Below are positions 24,955-33,912 of a stretch of DNA of 35,898 nucleotides, piece after piece. The translations under genes were made by a program, and so were the position numbers. The stretch is from CAYYWP01 sp050176585 (GTDB lineage: Bacteria; Desulfobacterota; Binatia; HRBIN30; CADEER01), in the NCBI GenBank assembly GCA_050176585.1, contig JBFXHX010000037.1, positions 1 through 35,898 on the forward strand. The letters are read 5' to 3'. Each line of letters starts with the position of its first letter. Position 1 is the stretch's first letter. The notes beneath the pieces were generated by a model, which saw nothing but the letters and a program-made list of their open reading frames with translations, was not told the origin of the DNA and did not search any database.

Positions 24955-26277
24955 ATGGCGCTACACCTTTGCGAGCCGCACTCAGGCGAGGCGAGAGGGC
25001 GCGATACCCAGATGTGGCAGCGGCTGCATACCGTCGGGCGAGCGGGCGTGATGACCTTCATCGGCGCCGTCGTACGCCGGTTCTACGCCGATCAATGCCT
25101 CATGCGCGCCTCCGCCTTGGCGTACACCTCGCTGCTCTCGATGGTGCCGCTGTTCGCCATCATGTTCGCGGCGCTGAAGGGCCTCGGCGTTCAGCACCGC
25201 CTCGAGACGTTGCTGCTCTCCCGGCTGTCGCTGTCGGAAGACACGACGATGGCGATCATCGGGTATATCGATCGCACCAACGTCGGCACCCTCGGCGCGA
25301 TCGGCGCCGCCACGCTCGTCCTGACCGTGATCAGCGTGCTCGGCACGATCGAGGCTAGCTTCAACCATATCTGGCGCGTCCCGCGCGAGCGGAGCGTGTG
25401 GCGAAAAGTCACGGATTACCTGGGCGTCGTGCTGCTCACGCCATTCCTCCTGCTCGCCGCCACGGCGCTCACCTCCGCCGGACAGGTCAAGACGGTGGTG
25501 CAATGGGTACTGGCGACAGGGTACGTCGGCACCGCCGCGGTGTGGTTGCTCAAGCTGGTCCCCCTCGCGATGAACGTCATCGCGCTCGGCGCGCTGTACA
25601 TGATCATGCCGAACCGCCGGGGCGCTCCGCTCCCGATCGCCGTCGGCGCGCTGTTCGCCGGCATCGCATGGCACCTCGTACAGCTTGCCTATGTCTCGCT
25701 GCAGATCGGCGTCGCGCAATACGACGCAATCTACGGCGCGGTCGCGCAGCTGCCGGTGACGCTCGTATGGCTCTACGTCAGCTGGGCGGTGGTGCTGGCG
25801 GGTGCCGAGCTGGCGGCGGTGCTCGAGTTCGGCGTCGAGGCGGCGCTGTCGAGAGCGCCGGTGCGCGGGGACGCGGTCGCGCTGCACCTGCTGGTGCGGG
25901 CCGGCGATGCGTTTCGAGAGGGCCACAGCGGCATCTCGCTGCGCCGCGCCGCGCGCGAGCTGCGGGTGGATCTGGCGGTCGTGCAGGACGCCGCCGAGCA
26001 GCTGGTGAAACGGGGCTGGTTGGTCCGCGTCGAAGGGCATCCGGATTGGGTGGTGCTCGCTCGCGATCCGACCCTGGTGCCGCTGCGCGACGTCGTCGTG
26101 TCCGGCGGCAGCGAGCACATCCCCGTGCGCTGCGATCCGCGCGTGCGCCGGGTTCTGGAGCTCGGCGACGCGGCGTTCCACGACGCCTTGGGCGGACTGC
26201 ACCTCGCGGATGTGCTCGGTGCGAGTGAGGCCGGGCCGGAGCAACACGGCCGAGACGCCGCCGCGCGCAGGCAGTGA
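24955..26277 (+). CDS. YihY/BrkB-family inner-membrane protein with C-terminal winged-helix-like domain
   Basis: A 440-residue protein is predicted from ATG 24955. Residues 30-285 are the YihY/BrkB domain: RASALAYTSLLSMVPLFAI is the family signature, followed by six hydrophobic helices and the closing YGAVAQLPVTLVWLYVSW with an AELAAVLE segment. The family was misnamed RNase BN in the past; its transport or structural role is unresolved. Residues about 300-430 form a soluble extension with a winged-helix pattern (ISLRRAARELRVDLAVVQDAAEQLVKRGWL, given here as the span of the predicted wing), a known variant architecture in some proteobacteria. TTG 24940 is an alternative start. It precedes metH by 72 bp on the same strand, without evidence of a shared role. 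Confidence 0.85.
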   Translation: MALHLCEPHSGEARGRDTQMWQRLHTVGRAGVMTFIGAVVRRFYADQCLMRASALAYTSLLSMVPLFAIMFAALKGLGVQHRLETLLLSRLSLSEDTTMAIIGYIDRTNVGTLGAIGAATLVLTVISVLGTIEASFNHIWRVPRERSVWRKVTDYLGVVLLTPFLLLAATALTSAGQVKTVVQWVLATGYVGTAAVWLLKLVPLAMNVIALGALYMIMPNRRGAPLPIAVGALFAGIAWHLVQLAYVSLQIGVAQYDAIYGAVAQLPVTLVWLYVSWAVVLAGAELAAVLEFGVEAALSRAPVRGDAVALHLLVRAGDAFREGHSGISLRRAARELRVDLAVVQDAAEQLVKRGWLVRVEGHPDWVVLARDPTLVPLRDVVVSGGSEHIPVRCDPRVRRVLELGDAAFHDALGGLHLADVLGASEAGPEQHGRDAAARRQ

Positions 26278-26349
26278 CCTAGCGGACCGGCGCGTTGTTT
26301 CGGCCGGTGGTTTGGCATCCCCCGGCGCATGGGCTAGGTGTCAACGGTT

Positions 26350-29300
26350 ATGTCGCATTCGACTGGCCGCCAATCACTGGAAGACGCCATTGCCGAGCAC
26401 ATCCTGGTCTTGGACGGTGCCATGGGCACCGCCATCCAGGATCTAAACCTCGGCGCGGACGATTTCGGCGGTCCGGAGCTGGAGGGATGCAATGAGCACC
26501 TGGTGCTCACGCGCCCCGACGCCATCCAGCGCGTGCATCAGAGCTATCTCGATGCCGGCGCGGACTTGATCGAGACGAATTCTTTCGGCGGCACGCGCAT
26601 CGTCCTCGGCGAGTACGGGCTCGCCGATAAGGTCCACGAGATCAATTACGCCGCGGCTCGTCTCGCCCGCGAGGTGGTCGACGCGTTCGGGAGCGCAAAA
26701 CGCCCGCGTTTCGTCGCCGGCGCGATGGGGCCGGGGACGCGCACGATCTCGGTGACCAGCAACGTTACGTTCGACGAGGTCCGCGCGGCCTATGCCGAGC
26801 AGACGGTCGCGCTAGTCGCGGGCGGCGTGGACGTGCTCTTTCTCGAGACCCAGCAAGACACGCTGAACGTCAAAGCGTCCCTCCAGGGCATCGACGACGC
26901 GTTCGCGCAGCTCGGACGCGTCGTCCCGGTGGTGCTGTCCGTATCGATCGAAACCTGGGGCACAATGCTCGCCGGGCAGGCCGTCGACGCGCTGTACGCC
27001 TCGGTCGCTCATCGCGACCTGTTCGCCATCGGCCTGAACTGCGCCACCGGCCCGGACTTCATGACCGATCACCTCCGCACCCTGGCGGAGATTTCGCGCT
27101 TTCCGATCTCCTGCTTTCCGAACGCGGGACTGCCCGACGAAGAGGGCCGCTACAACGAGCTGCCGCGCATGTTGGCCGCCAAGATCGAGCGCTTCTGCGC
27201 CGCGGGCTGGATCAACATCGTCGGCGGCTGCTGCGGTACCACCCCCGAACATCTGCGCATGATCGCGGACATCGCGGGGCGCTATGCGCCCCGGCGGGCC
27301 GCCGTGGAGCACCGGAGCGTAGTCAGCGGGATCGAGGCGCTGGTGATCGATCAGGATACGCGGCCGGTCATCGTCGGCGAGCGCACGAACGTGCTCGGCA
27401 GCCGCGTGTTCAAGGGGTTGATCGGCAGCGGCAAGGTCGAGGAAGCCTCGGAGATCGGCCGCCTGCAGGTGCGGCGCGGTGCGCACGTGCTCGACGTCTG
27501 CCTGCAGGATCCGGACCGCGACGAGCGCGCGGATCTGGTCGCGTTCCTCGAAATGCTGGCGAAGAAGGTGAAAGTGCCGATCATGATCGACTCCACCGAT
27601 GCGGTGGCGATCGAAGAGGCGCTCAAGCGGACGCAGGGCAAGTCGATCATCAACTCGGTGAATCTCGAGGATGGCGAGGAGCGCTTCGAGCGGGTCGTGC
27701 CGCTGGCGCGACAGTTCGGCGCGGCCCTCGTCGTGGGCTGCATCGATGAGGACCGGCAGCAGGCACAGGCGATCACGCGGGCGCGCAAGCTCGCCATCGC
27801 GCAGCGCTCCCACGACCTCCTCACGCGCAAGTACGGGGTGTCCCCGGCGGATATCTATTTCGACGCGCTGGTCTTTCCGGTCGGCACCGGCGACCGGAAC
27901 TACATCGGCTCCGGCGTGGAGACCATCGAGGGCATCCGGCTGATCAAGCAGGCGCTGCCGGACTGCAAGACCGTGCTCGGCATCTCCAACGTGTCGTTCG
28001 GCTTGCCGACCGCCGGTCGCGAGGTGTTGAACGCGGTCTTTCTGCACCACTGCATCCAGGCTGGCCTGGACATGGCCATCGTCAATTCCGAAAAGCTCGA
28101 GCGCTACGCGTCGATCGCCGAAGACGAGCGCCGGCTGGCCGAGGACCTCATCTGGTGGCGCGGTGACGATCCGATCGGAGCGTTCAGCGCGCATTTCCGC
28201 GCCAAGGCCCCGCGCGCGACGATCGCCGAGCGCAGCGACCTGCCGCTGGACGCGCGGCTGGCGCGTTACGTCCTGGAGGGCACCAAGGAAGGGTTGATGC
28301 CCGATCTCGACGAGGCGCTGCGCGAGCGCAGCCCGCTCGAGATCATCAACGGCCCGCTCATGGCGGGTATGGATGAGGTCGGCCGGCTGTTCGCCAACAA
28401 CGAGATGATCGTCGCGGAGGTGCTGCAATCGGCGGAGGTGATGAAAGCCGCCGTGGCGTATCTGGAGCCGCTCATGGAGAAGAGCGAGACGGCGTTGAAA
28501 GGCCGCATCGTGCTCGCCACCGTGAAGGGCGACGTCCACGACATCGGCAAGAATCTCGTCGACATCATCCTCAGCAACAACGGTTTCGAGATCGTGAACC
28601 TCGGCATCAAAGTGCCGCCGCAAGAGTTGGTGAAGGCTTATCGGGCGCATCGGCCTCATGCGATCGGGCTCTCGGGATTGTTGGTGAAATCGGCGCACAT
28701 GATGGTGGTCACCGCACAGGACCTGCAGGCCGCGGGCGTCTCGTGTCCGATCCTGGTCGGCGGCGCGGCGCTCTCCAACCGCTTCGCGCGGCTGAAGATC
28801 GCGCCCGAGTACCAAGGGGTGGTCGCTTACGCGCGCGATGCGATGAACGGTCTCGATCTGGCCAATCAGTTGGTCGACGAGCAGCGGCGGGTGGAGTTGT
28901 CCGAGCGGTTGGAGCGGGAAACAGCGCAGCTGCGCGCCGAGGCCGGCTCCCGCACGACCTCCGTCCCGACGCCGCCCGTGCCGCGCGCAACCGTCCGGCA
29001 CGACCACGACATTCCCACACCGCCGGACCTGCGCGTGCACGTGCTCGACGATTACCCGCTCGATGCGGTTCTCCCGTTCATCAACCCGGTGATGCTCTAT
29101 ACCCGTCACCTCGGCTTCAAAGGCAAGTTTCAGGACGCAGTCGCACGCGGCGACGCGCGCGCGCTCGAGCTCCAGCGGCAGGTGCGCGAGGTGGAGGACT
29201 TCATGCTGATGCGCGAAGACATCCGCGCAAAAGCCGTCTATGGATTCTTTCGCGCTGCCGCGGACCGCGAGGCGCTGCACGTACTCTCCCCGGACGGCGC

Positions 29301-29847
29301 CGAGGTGCTCGAGTCCTTTCACTTCGGACGCCAGACCGTGAACGATGGCCTCTGCCTGGCCGACTACACGCTGCCGCGCGACGACGGCCGGGCCGACTAC
29401 ATCTGCCTATTCACCACCACCATCGGTCCCGGAGTGCGCGCGCTGGCCGAGCAATGGAAAGCCAAGGGCGAGTACCTGCGCAGCCACATCCTGCAGGTGC
29501 TGGCGCTCGAAGGCGCCGAAGCCTTCGCCGAGCTGTTGCACCAGAAGGTGCGGGCCATGTGGGGCTTCGCCGATCCAGCGCACACCACCGTGGCCGACCT
29601 CTTCAAGGTGCGCTATCGCGGCATCCGCGTGTCTTTCGGATACCCGGCGTGTCCGCGACTCGAGGATCAGGAGCAGCTGTTCCGGCTGCTCGGCGTGCAG
29701 GAACGGATCGGCGTGACCCTCACCGAAGGGTACATGATGGATCCCGAAGGCTCAGTGAGCGCCGTCGTGTTCCATCACCCCGACGCGAAGTACTTCAGCC
29801 TGAGCCCTGATGACACGGCGCGCCTGGAGCGCGAAGCCGGGCTCTAG
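26350..29847 (+). CDS. metH: Cobalamin-dependent methionine synthase
   Basis: This 1165-residue enzyme (E. coli 1227) transfers the methyl of 5-methyl-THF to homocysteine. All four modules are present in order. The homocysteine domain has zinc ligands C231 and C294/C295 (GGCCGTTPEH). The pterin domain is marked by GERTNVLGSRVFKGLI. The cobalamin domain has DVHDIGKN with lower-ligand His730. The reactivation domain has RGIRVSFGYPACP at 1090-1102 for SAM binding. No key residue is missing. ATG 26350 is chosen; an in-frame GTG lies 12 nt upstream and neither has a strong ribosome site. I see no cobalamin or SAM riboswitch in the short 72-bp leader. A role in re-using folate-bound one-carbon units from sarcosine is possible but indirect. 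Confidence 0.96.
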   Translation: MSHSTGRQSLEDAIAEHILVLDGAMGTAIQDLNLGADDFGGPELEGCNEHLVLTRPDAIQRVHQSYLDAGADLIETNSFGGTRIVLGEYGLADKVHEINYAAARLAREVVDAFGSAKRPRFVAGAMGPGTRTISVTSNVTFDEVRAAYAEQTVALVAGGVDVLFLETQQDTLNVKASLQGIDDAFAQLGRVVPVVLSVSIETWGTMLAGQAVDALYASVAHRDLFAIGLNCATGPDFMTDHLRTLAEISRFPISCFPNAGLPDEEGRYNELPRMLAAKIERFCAAGWINIVGGCCGTTPEHLRMIADIAGRYAPRRAAVEHRSVVSGIEALVIDQDTRPVIVGERTNVLGSRVFKGLIGSGKVEEASEIGRLQVRRGAHVLDVCLQDPDRDERADLVAFLEMLAKKVKVPIMIDSTDAVAIEEALKRTQGKSIINSVNLEDGEERFERVVPLARQFGAALVVGCIDEDRQQAQAITRARKLAIAQRSHDLLTRKYGVSPADIYFDALVFPVGTGDRNYIGSGVETIEGIRLIKQALPDCKTVLGISNVSFGLPTAGREVLNAVFLHHCIQAGLDMAIVNSEKLERYASIAEDERRLAEDLIWWRGDDPIGAFSAHFRAKAPRATIAERSDLPLDARLARYVLEGTKEGLMPDLDEALRERSPLEIINGPLMAGMDEVGRLFANNEMIVAEVLQSAEVMKAAVAYLEPLMEKSETALKGRIVLATVKGDVHDIGKNLVDIILSNNGFEIVNLGIKVPPQELVKAYRAHRPHAIGLSGLLVKSAHMMVVTAQDLQAAGVSCPILVGGAALSNRFARLKIAPEYQGVVAYARDAMNGLDLANQLVDEQRRVELSERLERETAQLRAEAGSRTTSVPTPPVPRATVRHDHDIPTPPDLRVHVLDDYPLDAVLPFINPVMLYTRHLGFKGKFQDAVARGDARALELQRQVREVEDFMLMREDIRAKAVYGFFRAAADREALHVLSPDGAEVLESFHFGRQTVNDGLCLADYTLPRDDGRADYICLFTTTIGPGVRALAEQWKAKGEYLRSHILQVLALEGAEAFAELLHQKVRAMWGFADPAHTTVADLFKVRYRGIRVSFGYPACPRLEDQEQLFRLLGVQERIGVTLTEGYMMDPEGSVSAVVFHHPDAKYFSLSPDDTARLEREAGL

Positions 29848-29855
29848 AGACGAGA

Positions 29856-29890
29856 GCCGGCGGCGCGCGCTCTTCCGGGCTCGCGCCGGC
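29856..29890 (+). terminator. Hairpin directly after metH
   Basis: GCCGGCG (29856-29862) pairs perfectly with CGCCGGC (29884-29890), 9 nt after the metH stop. No U-tract follows, so intrinsic termination is only plausible. Confidence 0.35.
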
Positions 29891-29994
29891 ATACTGGCGA
29901 GGTGCGGCGTGGCGCCGGAGGCCGCGCAATGGCCGCGCGCCTCGGGACGCGCGAGGATCGCGAGGCTCGTCGCGCAGAGCGAACGCCGCGAAGG

Positions 29995-30038
29995 GGAGAG
30001 TTTGCGCCTGAAAGCCGCTCGAGCAGGTGCGACTCTCC
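29995..30038. terminator. Imperfect 15-bp hairpin between convergent genes
   Basis: GGAGAGT plus a GCGCCTG-type arm (29995-30010) pairs with CAGGTGCGACTCTCC (30024-30038), with one bulge and one or two mismatches. Its position between convergent genes suits a bidirectional 3'-end structure. Confidence 0.35.
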
Positions 30039-30167
30039 AGCGTGCGGACGTTCCCCGGTCGGGCACTACGACACAACGCGCCCCACAATTCACGCCGCCG
30101 CCTCGGCCAGACCGTTGCGACACCCGAGGCGAGGCAAAGCACCGGGCCATCGCGAGGCACTGCGGCC

Positions 30168-32132
30168 CTATGGGCATTCGGACGGGTGGCTCACCAGCGG
30201 CAGGGCAAAGGTACCAGCGGGCGCCGGTGCGCTGAGCGCATCACCTGGCGGCCGGACCAGGATCGACAACGTGCGGGTCGCGGCCGCGTACTGCGACACG
30301 ACCTGCCAATCGGGATTCGGCGCGCAGGCGGCGCCGACGCCCGGCGGCACCTCGATAGCGGTGAAGAAGAGCTCCTTGACCCGCCGCTCGGGCGCGTCCC
30401 CGTCGCGCAGCACGAGCCCGCCCAGCATCGCGCGCGGCGGCGGTTGTGCGAGGTAGCGCCCGACGCGGGCGGTCTTCAGGCGCTTGGGCGGGATCGTCAG
30501 CAACAGCTGTCGATCGCCGACTTGCCAGCTCACGGGTGCGTGTTTTGGCCGCGGCGGCGGCAGCGGAGACGGAGCTGCCGGATCCCCCCACAGCGCAAAG
30601 GCCAACGCCGCCCGGTACGTCTTAGTCCAATCCTTGTGACCGCGAGCGCGCTTCAGCTTGGCGAGCGCGAGCAGATAGTTGCGCGCGTCGCGCACCGCGG
30701 TGCCCAGGTCGTCGCGGTCATACAGCAGGGCATCGAAGAGGGCGCGGGCAAAAGCAGAACCCGAGGCACTGTAGATCGAGGCGGTGGTGCCCACCATGGC
30801 TTCGGTGCCGCGCTCGAGCAGAACGAACGGGTCGGAGCGGTCCAGCGTGGAGCAGCCCTGCAAGACCACGAAGGGCGGCGTGCGCTCGACGGCGATGCCG
30901 CCGTCTTGTTTCAACGTGAGATCGCGCACGTGCCCTTCCCACACCACGGTGCCAGCGCGCTGCATCGCGTCGCGAATGACCTCAGGGGTGACGCGGGTCT
31001 GGAATTCGGCGCGCACGGGCACGTCGGCGTTCCGCACGTCGCTGACGGTCGAGCGGGAGATGGTCTCACCGAGCGGAAACAGCACGTCGGCATTGGATAG
31101 AAAGACCACCGGGCCCCGGTCGCCCGCCGGCGGATGGAGTTGCTTGGCCAGCGTGATGCTCGCCCGCGCCGCGTCCTCCCCGACGAAGCGGCCCACCGCG
31201 TACGCCTGCGGGTGCTGCTCCTGAATCTCGGAGAACAGCTCCACCCGGACGTCGCGCGCGCCGTCGATCGCTTCCGGGCCACCGGCCGCGAGCACGGGAT
31301 CCGGGACGCGATGGCTGCGCAATGCCAACTCGTCACCCACGAGGTAGATGTGGCTCGGCGTGAGCCGGCTGAGCGCGATGGCGCGGCGCACTTCGGTCTC
31401 CACGACGGCGCTGGCGCTGTTGCCGACGAGAATGAGCGGAGCATGATGGGTGGCCGCGATGAGCGGTGACAGCAGCGACAACGAGCTGGCTGCGAAACGG
31501 CCCCGGCGATCGGCTGGATTCGCAACCACGACGGTCCGGCCGCGCGCGGCGAGGTGTGCGAGTACCACCGCCGTCACGGCATCGGCATCCGCCAGGCGCG
31601 TGGGCGCGATTTCCGCCGGCAGCGTGGGCGCGACGTCACCGACGGCGTACCAAACGTCGGGGCGCCACCCGGCGAAGGCGTCCGGTGCGAACGGGTGGCC
31701 CGGTTCGACCGGTACCAGCGCACCGCCGAGCGCGCCGGCTAGCGCCGCGCCGCGCAGCAGCCACGGGTAGTCATCCGCGGCAGCGAACACGACGCTCGTC
31801 GGGTTCGGCCATAGCTGCCGCGCCAACGTGCCGAGATCCGCGACCGTGGTGCAGGGCGCACCGGATAGGGCGTGCAGCGCGGCTGCCGACTCCGGGGGCG
31901 TTTTTCGGCGCACGAAACATTCGACGGCTCCGCCGTGCTCTCGGACGGCGCGCTGCAGCAGGTCCGCGGCATGCCGCTGGTACAGGAGCACGGGGCTCTC
32001 CGCGCCACTCGCCAGCAGCACGACGCTGGCGAGCGCCGCGTCGCGCGCCGGCACGATTCGAACAGGCGAATCGCGGGCCAGCGCGGCTTGCGCCAGCAGG
32101 ATCGCGATCGCCCCGACGCGGAGCCCGGTCAC
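30168..32132 (-). CDS. Secreted caspase/gingipain-like (clan CD) cysteine peptidase candidate
   Basis: This is a 654-residue protein. Residues 1-20 are a signal peptide (VGAIAILLAQAALA). Residues 100-290 look like one or two Rossmann-type subdomains (VVFAAADDYPWLLRGAALAG, TVVVANPADRRGRFAAS). Residues about 310-490 carry the clan CD pattern: GTVVWEGH with H401, then FVVLQGCST with C427, then GTEAMVGTTASIYSASGSAF and an LGTAVRDARNYLL helix, as in peptidase family C25 (gingipain) and CHAT proteins. The last 110 residues are a beta-rich domain. GTG 32132 overlaps the preceding gene by 4 nt (GTGA); longer frames upstream only shadow that gene. Peptidase activity is inferred from the dyad, and the substrate is unknown. 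Confidence 0.65.
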   Translation of the reverse strand: MTGLRVGAIAILLAQAALARDSPVRIVPARDAALASVVLLASGAESPVLLYQRHAADLLQRAVREHGGAVECFVRRKTPPESAAALHALSGAPCTTVADLGTLARQLWPNPTSVVFAAADDYPWLLRGAALAGALGGALVPVEPGHPFAPDAFAGWRPDVWYAVGDVAPTLPAEIAPTRLADADAVTAVVLAHLAARGRTVVVANPADRRGRFAASSLSLLSPLIAATHHAPLILVGNSASAVVETEVRRAIALSRLTPSHIYLVGDELALRSHRVPDPVLAAGGPEAIDGARDVRVELFSEIQEQHPQAYAVGRFVGEDAARASITLAKQLHPPAGDRGPVVFLSNADVLFPLGETISRSTVSDVRNADVPVRAEFQTRVTPEVIRDAMQRAGTVVWEGHVRDLTLKQDGGIAVERTPPFVVLQGCSTLDRSDPFVLLERGTEAMVGTTASIYSASGSAFARALFDALLYDRDDLGTAVRDARNYLLALAKLKRARGHKDWTKTYRAALAFALWGDPAAPSPLPPPRPKHAPVSWQVGDRQLLLTIPPKRLKTARVGRYLAQPPPRAMLGGLVLRDGDAPERRVKELFFTAIEVPPGVGAACAPNPDWQVVSQYAAATRTLSILVRPPGDALSAPAPAGTFALPLVSHPSECP

Positions 32133-33001
32133 GTCGGGTCCTCCACACGCACGGCGTTGACCGTGTAGCTGACCTTGCCTTTGCCCTCCTTGGTCAGCAC
32201 GCGGCGGCCGTCGCGGGTGAGCGCGATGTAACCGGCTGGCGGAGACCCGAACCAATTTCCCGACGCGCTGGCCGCCCACCATCGATTGCCGTCCCAGACC
32301 TCGGTCCAGAATACGCGCTTGCGATGGGTGCCGCTCCCCAGCTTGACGCCCTCCACGAAGCGCGCCGGCACGCCGGCGGCGCGCACGAAGGTGGTGAAGG
32401 CGCGCTCTACTCCGATTCGCCGGCCGCCGCCGGCGCGAATCACGTCCAGCGTGAGCGTCTTCCCAGCGGGATCCGCGGGTAAGTGTTCGCGGGTGGCGCG
32501 CATGATCGTGCGCACGAGATCGGCGCCCGGAGTGTCCAGCATCGGCGCGACGTAGCTCTCCATGAAGTCGCGCACCAAGAGCGATCGGGTCTGAAACAAC
32601 GGGCTCGGGCTCAAGAACGGAAGCAGCTCGGGCCCAGGCGCGTCGGCTACCGCGATCTGCGGCAACGTCGTGGAGTCGCGGTCGCGTTCGACGACGTACT
32701 GCACGGCCACGCGCCGCGCACCCTTGAATTTCCCTGCGAGGTGGACGTGTGGCTCCGTTCCGCTCGTCACCACCTCGCTGGTCAGGCCGCGCCCGGTGAC
32801 CTCGACGGGCCCGAGCCGCTGGGCGGGGCCGTCGGGGGGCAAGGCGAGGTCGACCGCGACCGGCGTGCCGTTCTCGGCGCTGATCCGCAACGCCACCGTG
32901 ACCCGCCAACGCTCGCTCTTGCCGGGAACCGGCGCCGCGGCGAGCCCGGTCGCGAGCAGGATCAGTACAGCTGGCGCGCAGCCTGCAAGCGGTCCGACCA
33001 T
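32129..33001 (-). CDS. Secreted transglutaminase-like protein lacking all catalytic residues
   Basis: A 290-residue protein is predicted from ATG 33001, overlapping the ATP-grasp gene by 40 nt. Residues 1-23 are a signal peptide. Residues 30-125 are beta-rich. Residues 160-255 show the transglutaminase-core pattern: RAFTTFVRAAGVPARFVEG is the helix-plus-'GIPAR' element, and RVFWTEVWDGNRWW is the 'HxWxEV...GW' strand pair. The nucleophile Cys is absent (the only Cys in the whole protein is Cys8 in the signal peptide), the His of HAWVEV is Val, and the Asp is replaced in WAASAS. So it should be a binding or scaffold protein rather than an enzyme. Operon context links it to the membrane-bound inactive transglutaminase two genes upstream. 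Confidence 0.65.
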   Translation of the reverse strand: MVGPLAGCAPAVLILLATGLAAAPVPGKSERWRVTVALRISAENGTPVAVDLALPPDGPAQRLGPVEVTGRGLTSEVVTSGTEPHVHLAGKFKGARRVAVQYVVERDRDSTTLPQIAVADAPGPELLPFLSPSPLFQTRSLLVRDFMESYVAPMLDTPGADLVRTIMRATREHLPADPAGKTLTLDVIRAGGGRRIGVERAFTTFVRAAGVPARFVEGVKLGSGTHRKRVFWTEVWDGNRWWAASASGNWFGSPPAGYIALTRDGRRVLTKEGKGKVSYTVNAVRVEDPT

Positions 33002-33909
33002 GTGGCGAGCGCCGCGCGCGGCAACGCATCGGCGCGGCGCAGGCGCGGCAGCAGTCCTTCGTTGTTGGCGATCTGGATGGCGAGCCCGGGGCGGGCGTTC
33101 AGCTCCAACAGCAGCGGTCCGTAGGCGGCGTCGACGACGACGTCCACGCCCAGATACCCGAGCCCGCTCATCTCCGCCGCGTGCACTGCGAGGCGCAGCA
33201 CGTCGTCCCAGCGCGGAATTTCGGCATCGATCAACGGCGCGCCGGTGTCGACGTGATGCGTCACGGCGCGGTTGTGCAACGCCGCATGCGTCGCCCGTCC
33301 GGTGCTGATTGCGATCCCCGCGCCGATCGCGCCTTGGTGCAGGTTGGCGCGGCCGTCCGATTCGGCGGTCGGGAGCCGGCACATCGCCATTACCGGCACC
33401 CCCCGATACACGACGACGCGGATATCGGGAATGCCGCGATGCGCAATCGCCGCGAAGGCGGAGTGGAGGATGATCCGCTGCTCGATGAGGCAGCTGTCCG
33501 GATCGCCGCGCAGCGAGAAGACGCCAGAGATGGTGTTCGACACGTGCTGGCGCAGTTGCGTGCTGGTGAGCTGCGCGCCGCTGCTTTTGCGAAAGGTCTC
33601 GCCGTCGCTGTGCGTCACGACGACGATGCCGTTGCCTTGTGCGCCGCGCGCGGGCTTCAGCACGAACGAATCGCGGCCGTTGAGCAGCGCCGGAAGGTCA
33701 TCGAGCTCGTGATAGTAGGACACCACACCGAGCAGATCCGGCGTGGGGATTCCGGAGCGGCGGGCCAGCTTCTTGGTGAGCAGTTTATCGTCGACCCGCG
33801 GGTAGTGCTGTCGCGGATTCAGCGGCAGCACGAACGCGCCGTTGCGCTCATTCATGCCCAAGACGCCGCGGTCGCGCAAAGCGCGGGCGCGCGCAAACCA
33901 TCGCCGCAT
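32962..33909 (-). CDS. ATP-grasp ligase, RimK-like (alpha-L-glutamate ligase-related)
   Basis: This 315-residue protein belongs to the ATP-grasp fold. Visible elements are SFVLKPARGAQGNGI (K85 and the glycine loop), PDIRVVVYRGVPVMAM (161-176), GRANLHQGAIGAGI, and the Mg/ATP motif with D256, E269 and N271 (GVDVVVD, LLLELNARPGL). This matches the 'alpha-L-glutamate ligase-like' group that occurs beside inactive transglutaminase-7TM proteins. Such enzymes form an amide bond between a carboxylate and an amino group with ATP; the substrate here is unknown. ATG 33909 is 3 nt after the stop of the membrane gene, so the two are co-translated. There is no signal peptide, so it acts in the cytoplasm. 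Confidence 0.88.
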   Translation of the reverse strand: MRRWFARARALRDRGVLGMNERNGAFVLPLNPRQHYPRVDDKLLTKKLARRSGIPTPDLLGVVSYYHELDDLPALLNGRDSFVLKPARGAQGNGIVVVTHSDGETFRKSSGAQLTSTQLRQHVSNTISGVFSLRGDPDSCLIEQRIILHSAFAAIAHRGIPDIRVVVYRGVPVMAMCRLPTAESDGRANLHQGAIGAGIAISTGRATHAALHNRAVTHHVDTGAPLIDAEIPRWDDVLRLAVHAAEMSGLGYLGVDVVVDAAYGPLLLELNARPGLAIQIANNEGLLPRLRRADALPRAALATWSDRLQAARQLY

Positions 33910-33912
33910 GCG

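Larger units (their letters stand above)
29848..30167. other. 320-bp convergent intergenic region with two hairpins
   Basis: This region separates metH from the converging peptidase gene. It holds two hairpin structures (29856-29890 and 29995-30038). No open frame in it has a start signal or protein-like composition that I can support. Confidence 0.4.

Noticed and set aside
26278..26349. Possible cobalamin or SAM riboswitch before metH
   Set aside because: The leader between the YihY stop and the metH start is only 72 bp and lacks conserved riboswitch boxes.
26812..29322. Long minus-strand open frame opposite metH
   Set aside because: Antisense shadow of metH, which has all conserved motifs.
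32133..33029. N-terminal extension of the peptidase frame beyond 32132
   Set aside because: It is the shadow of the transglutaminase-like gene; the signal peptide begins at GTG 32132.
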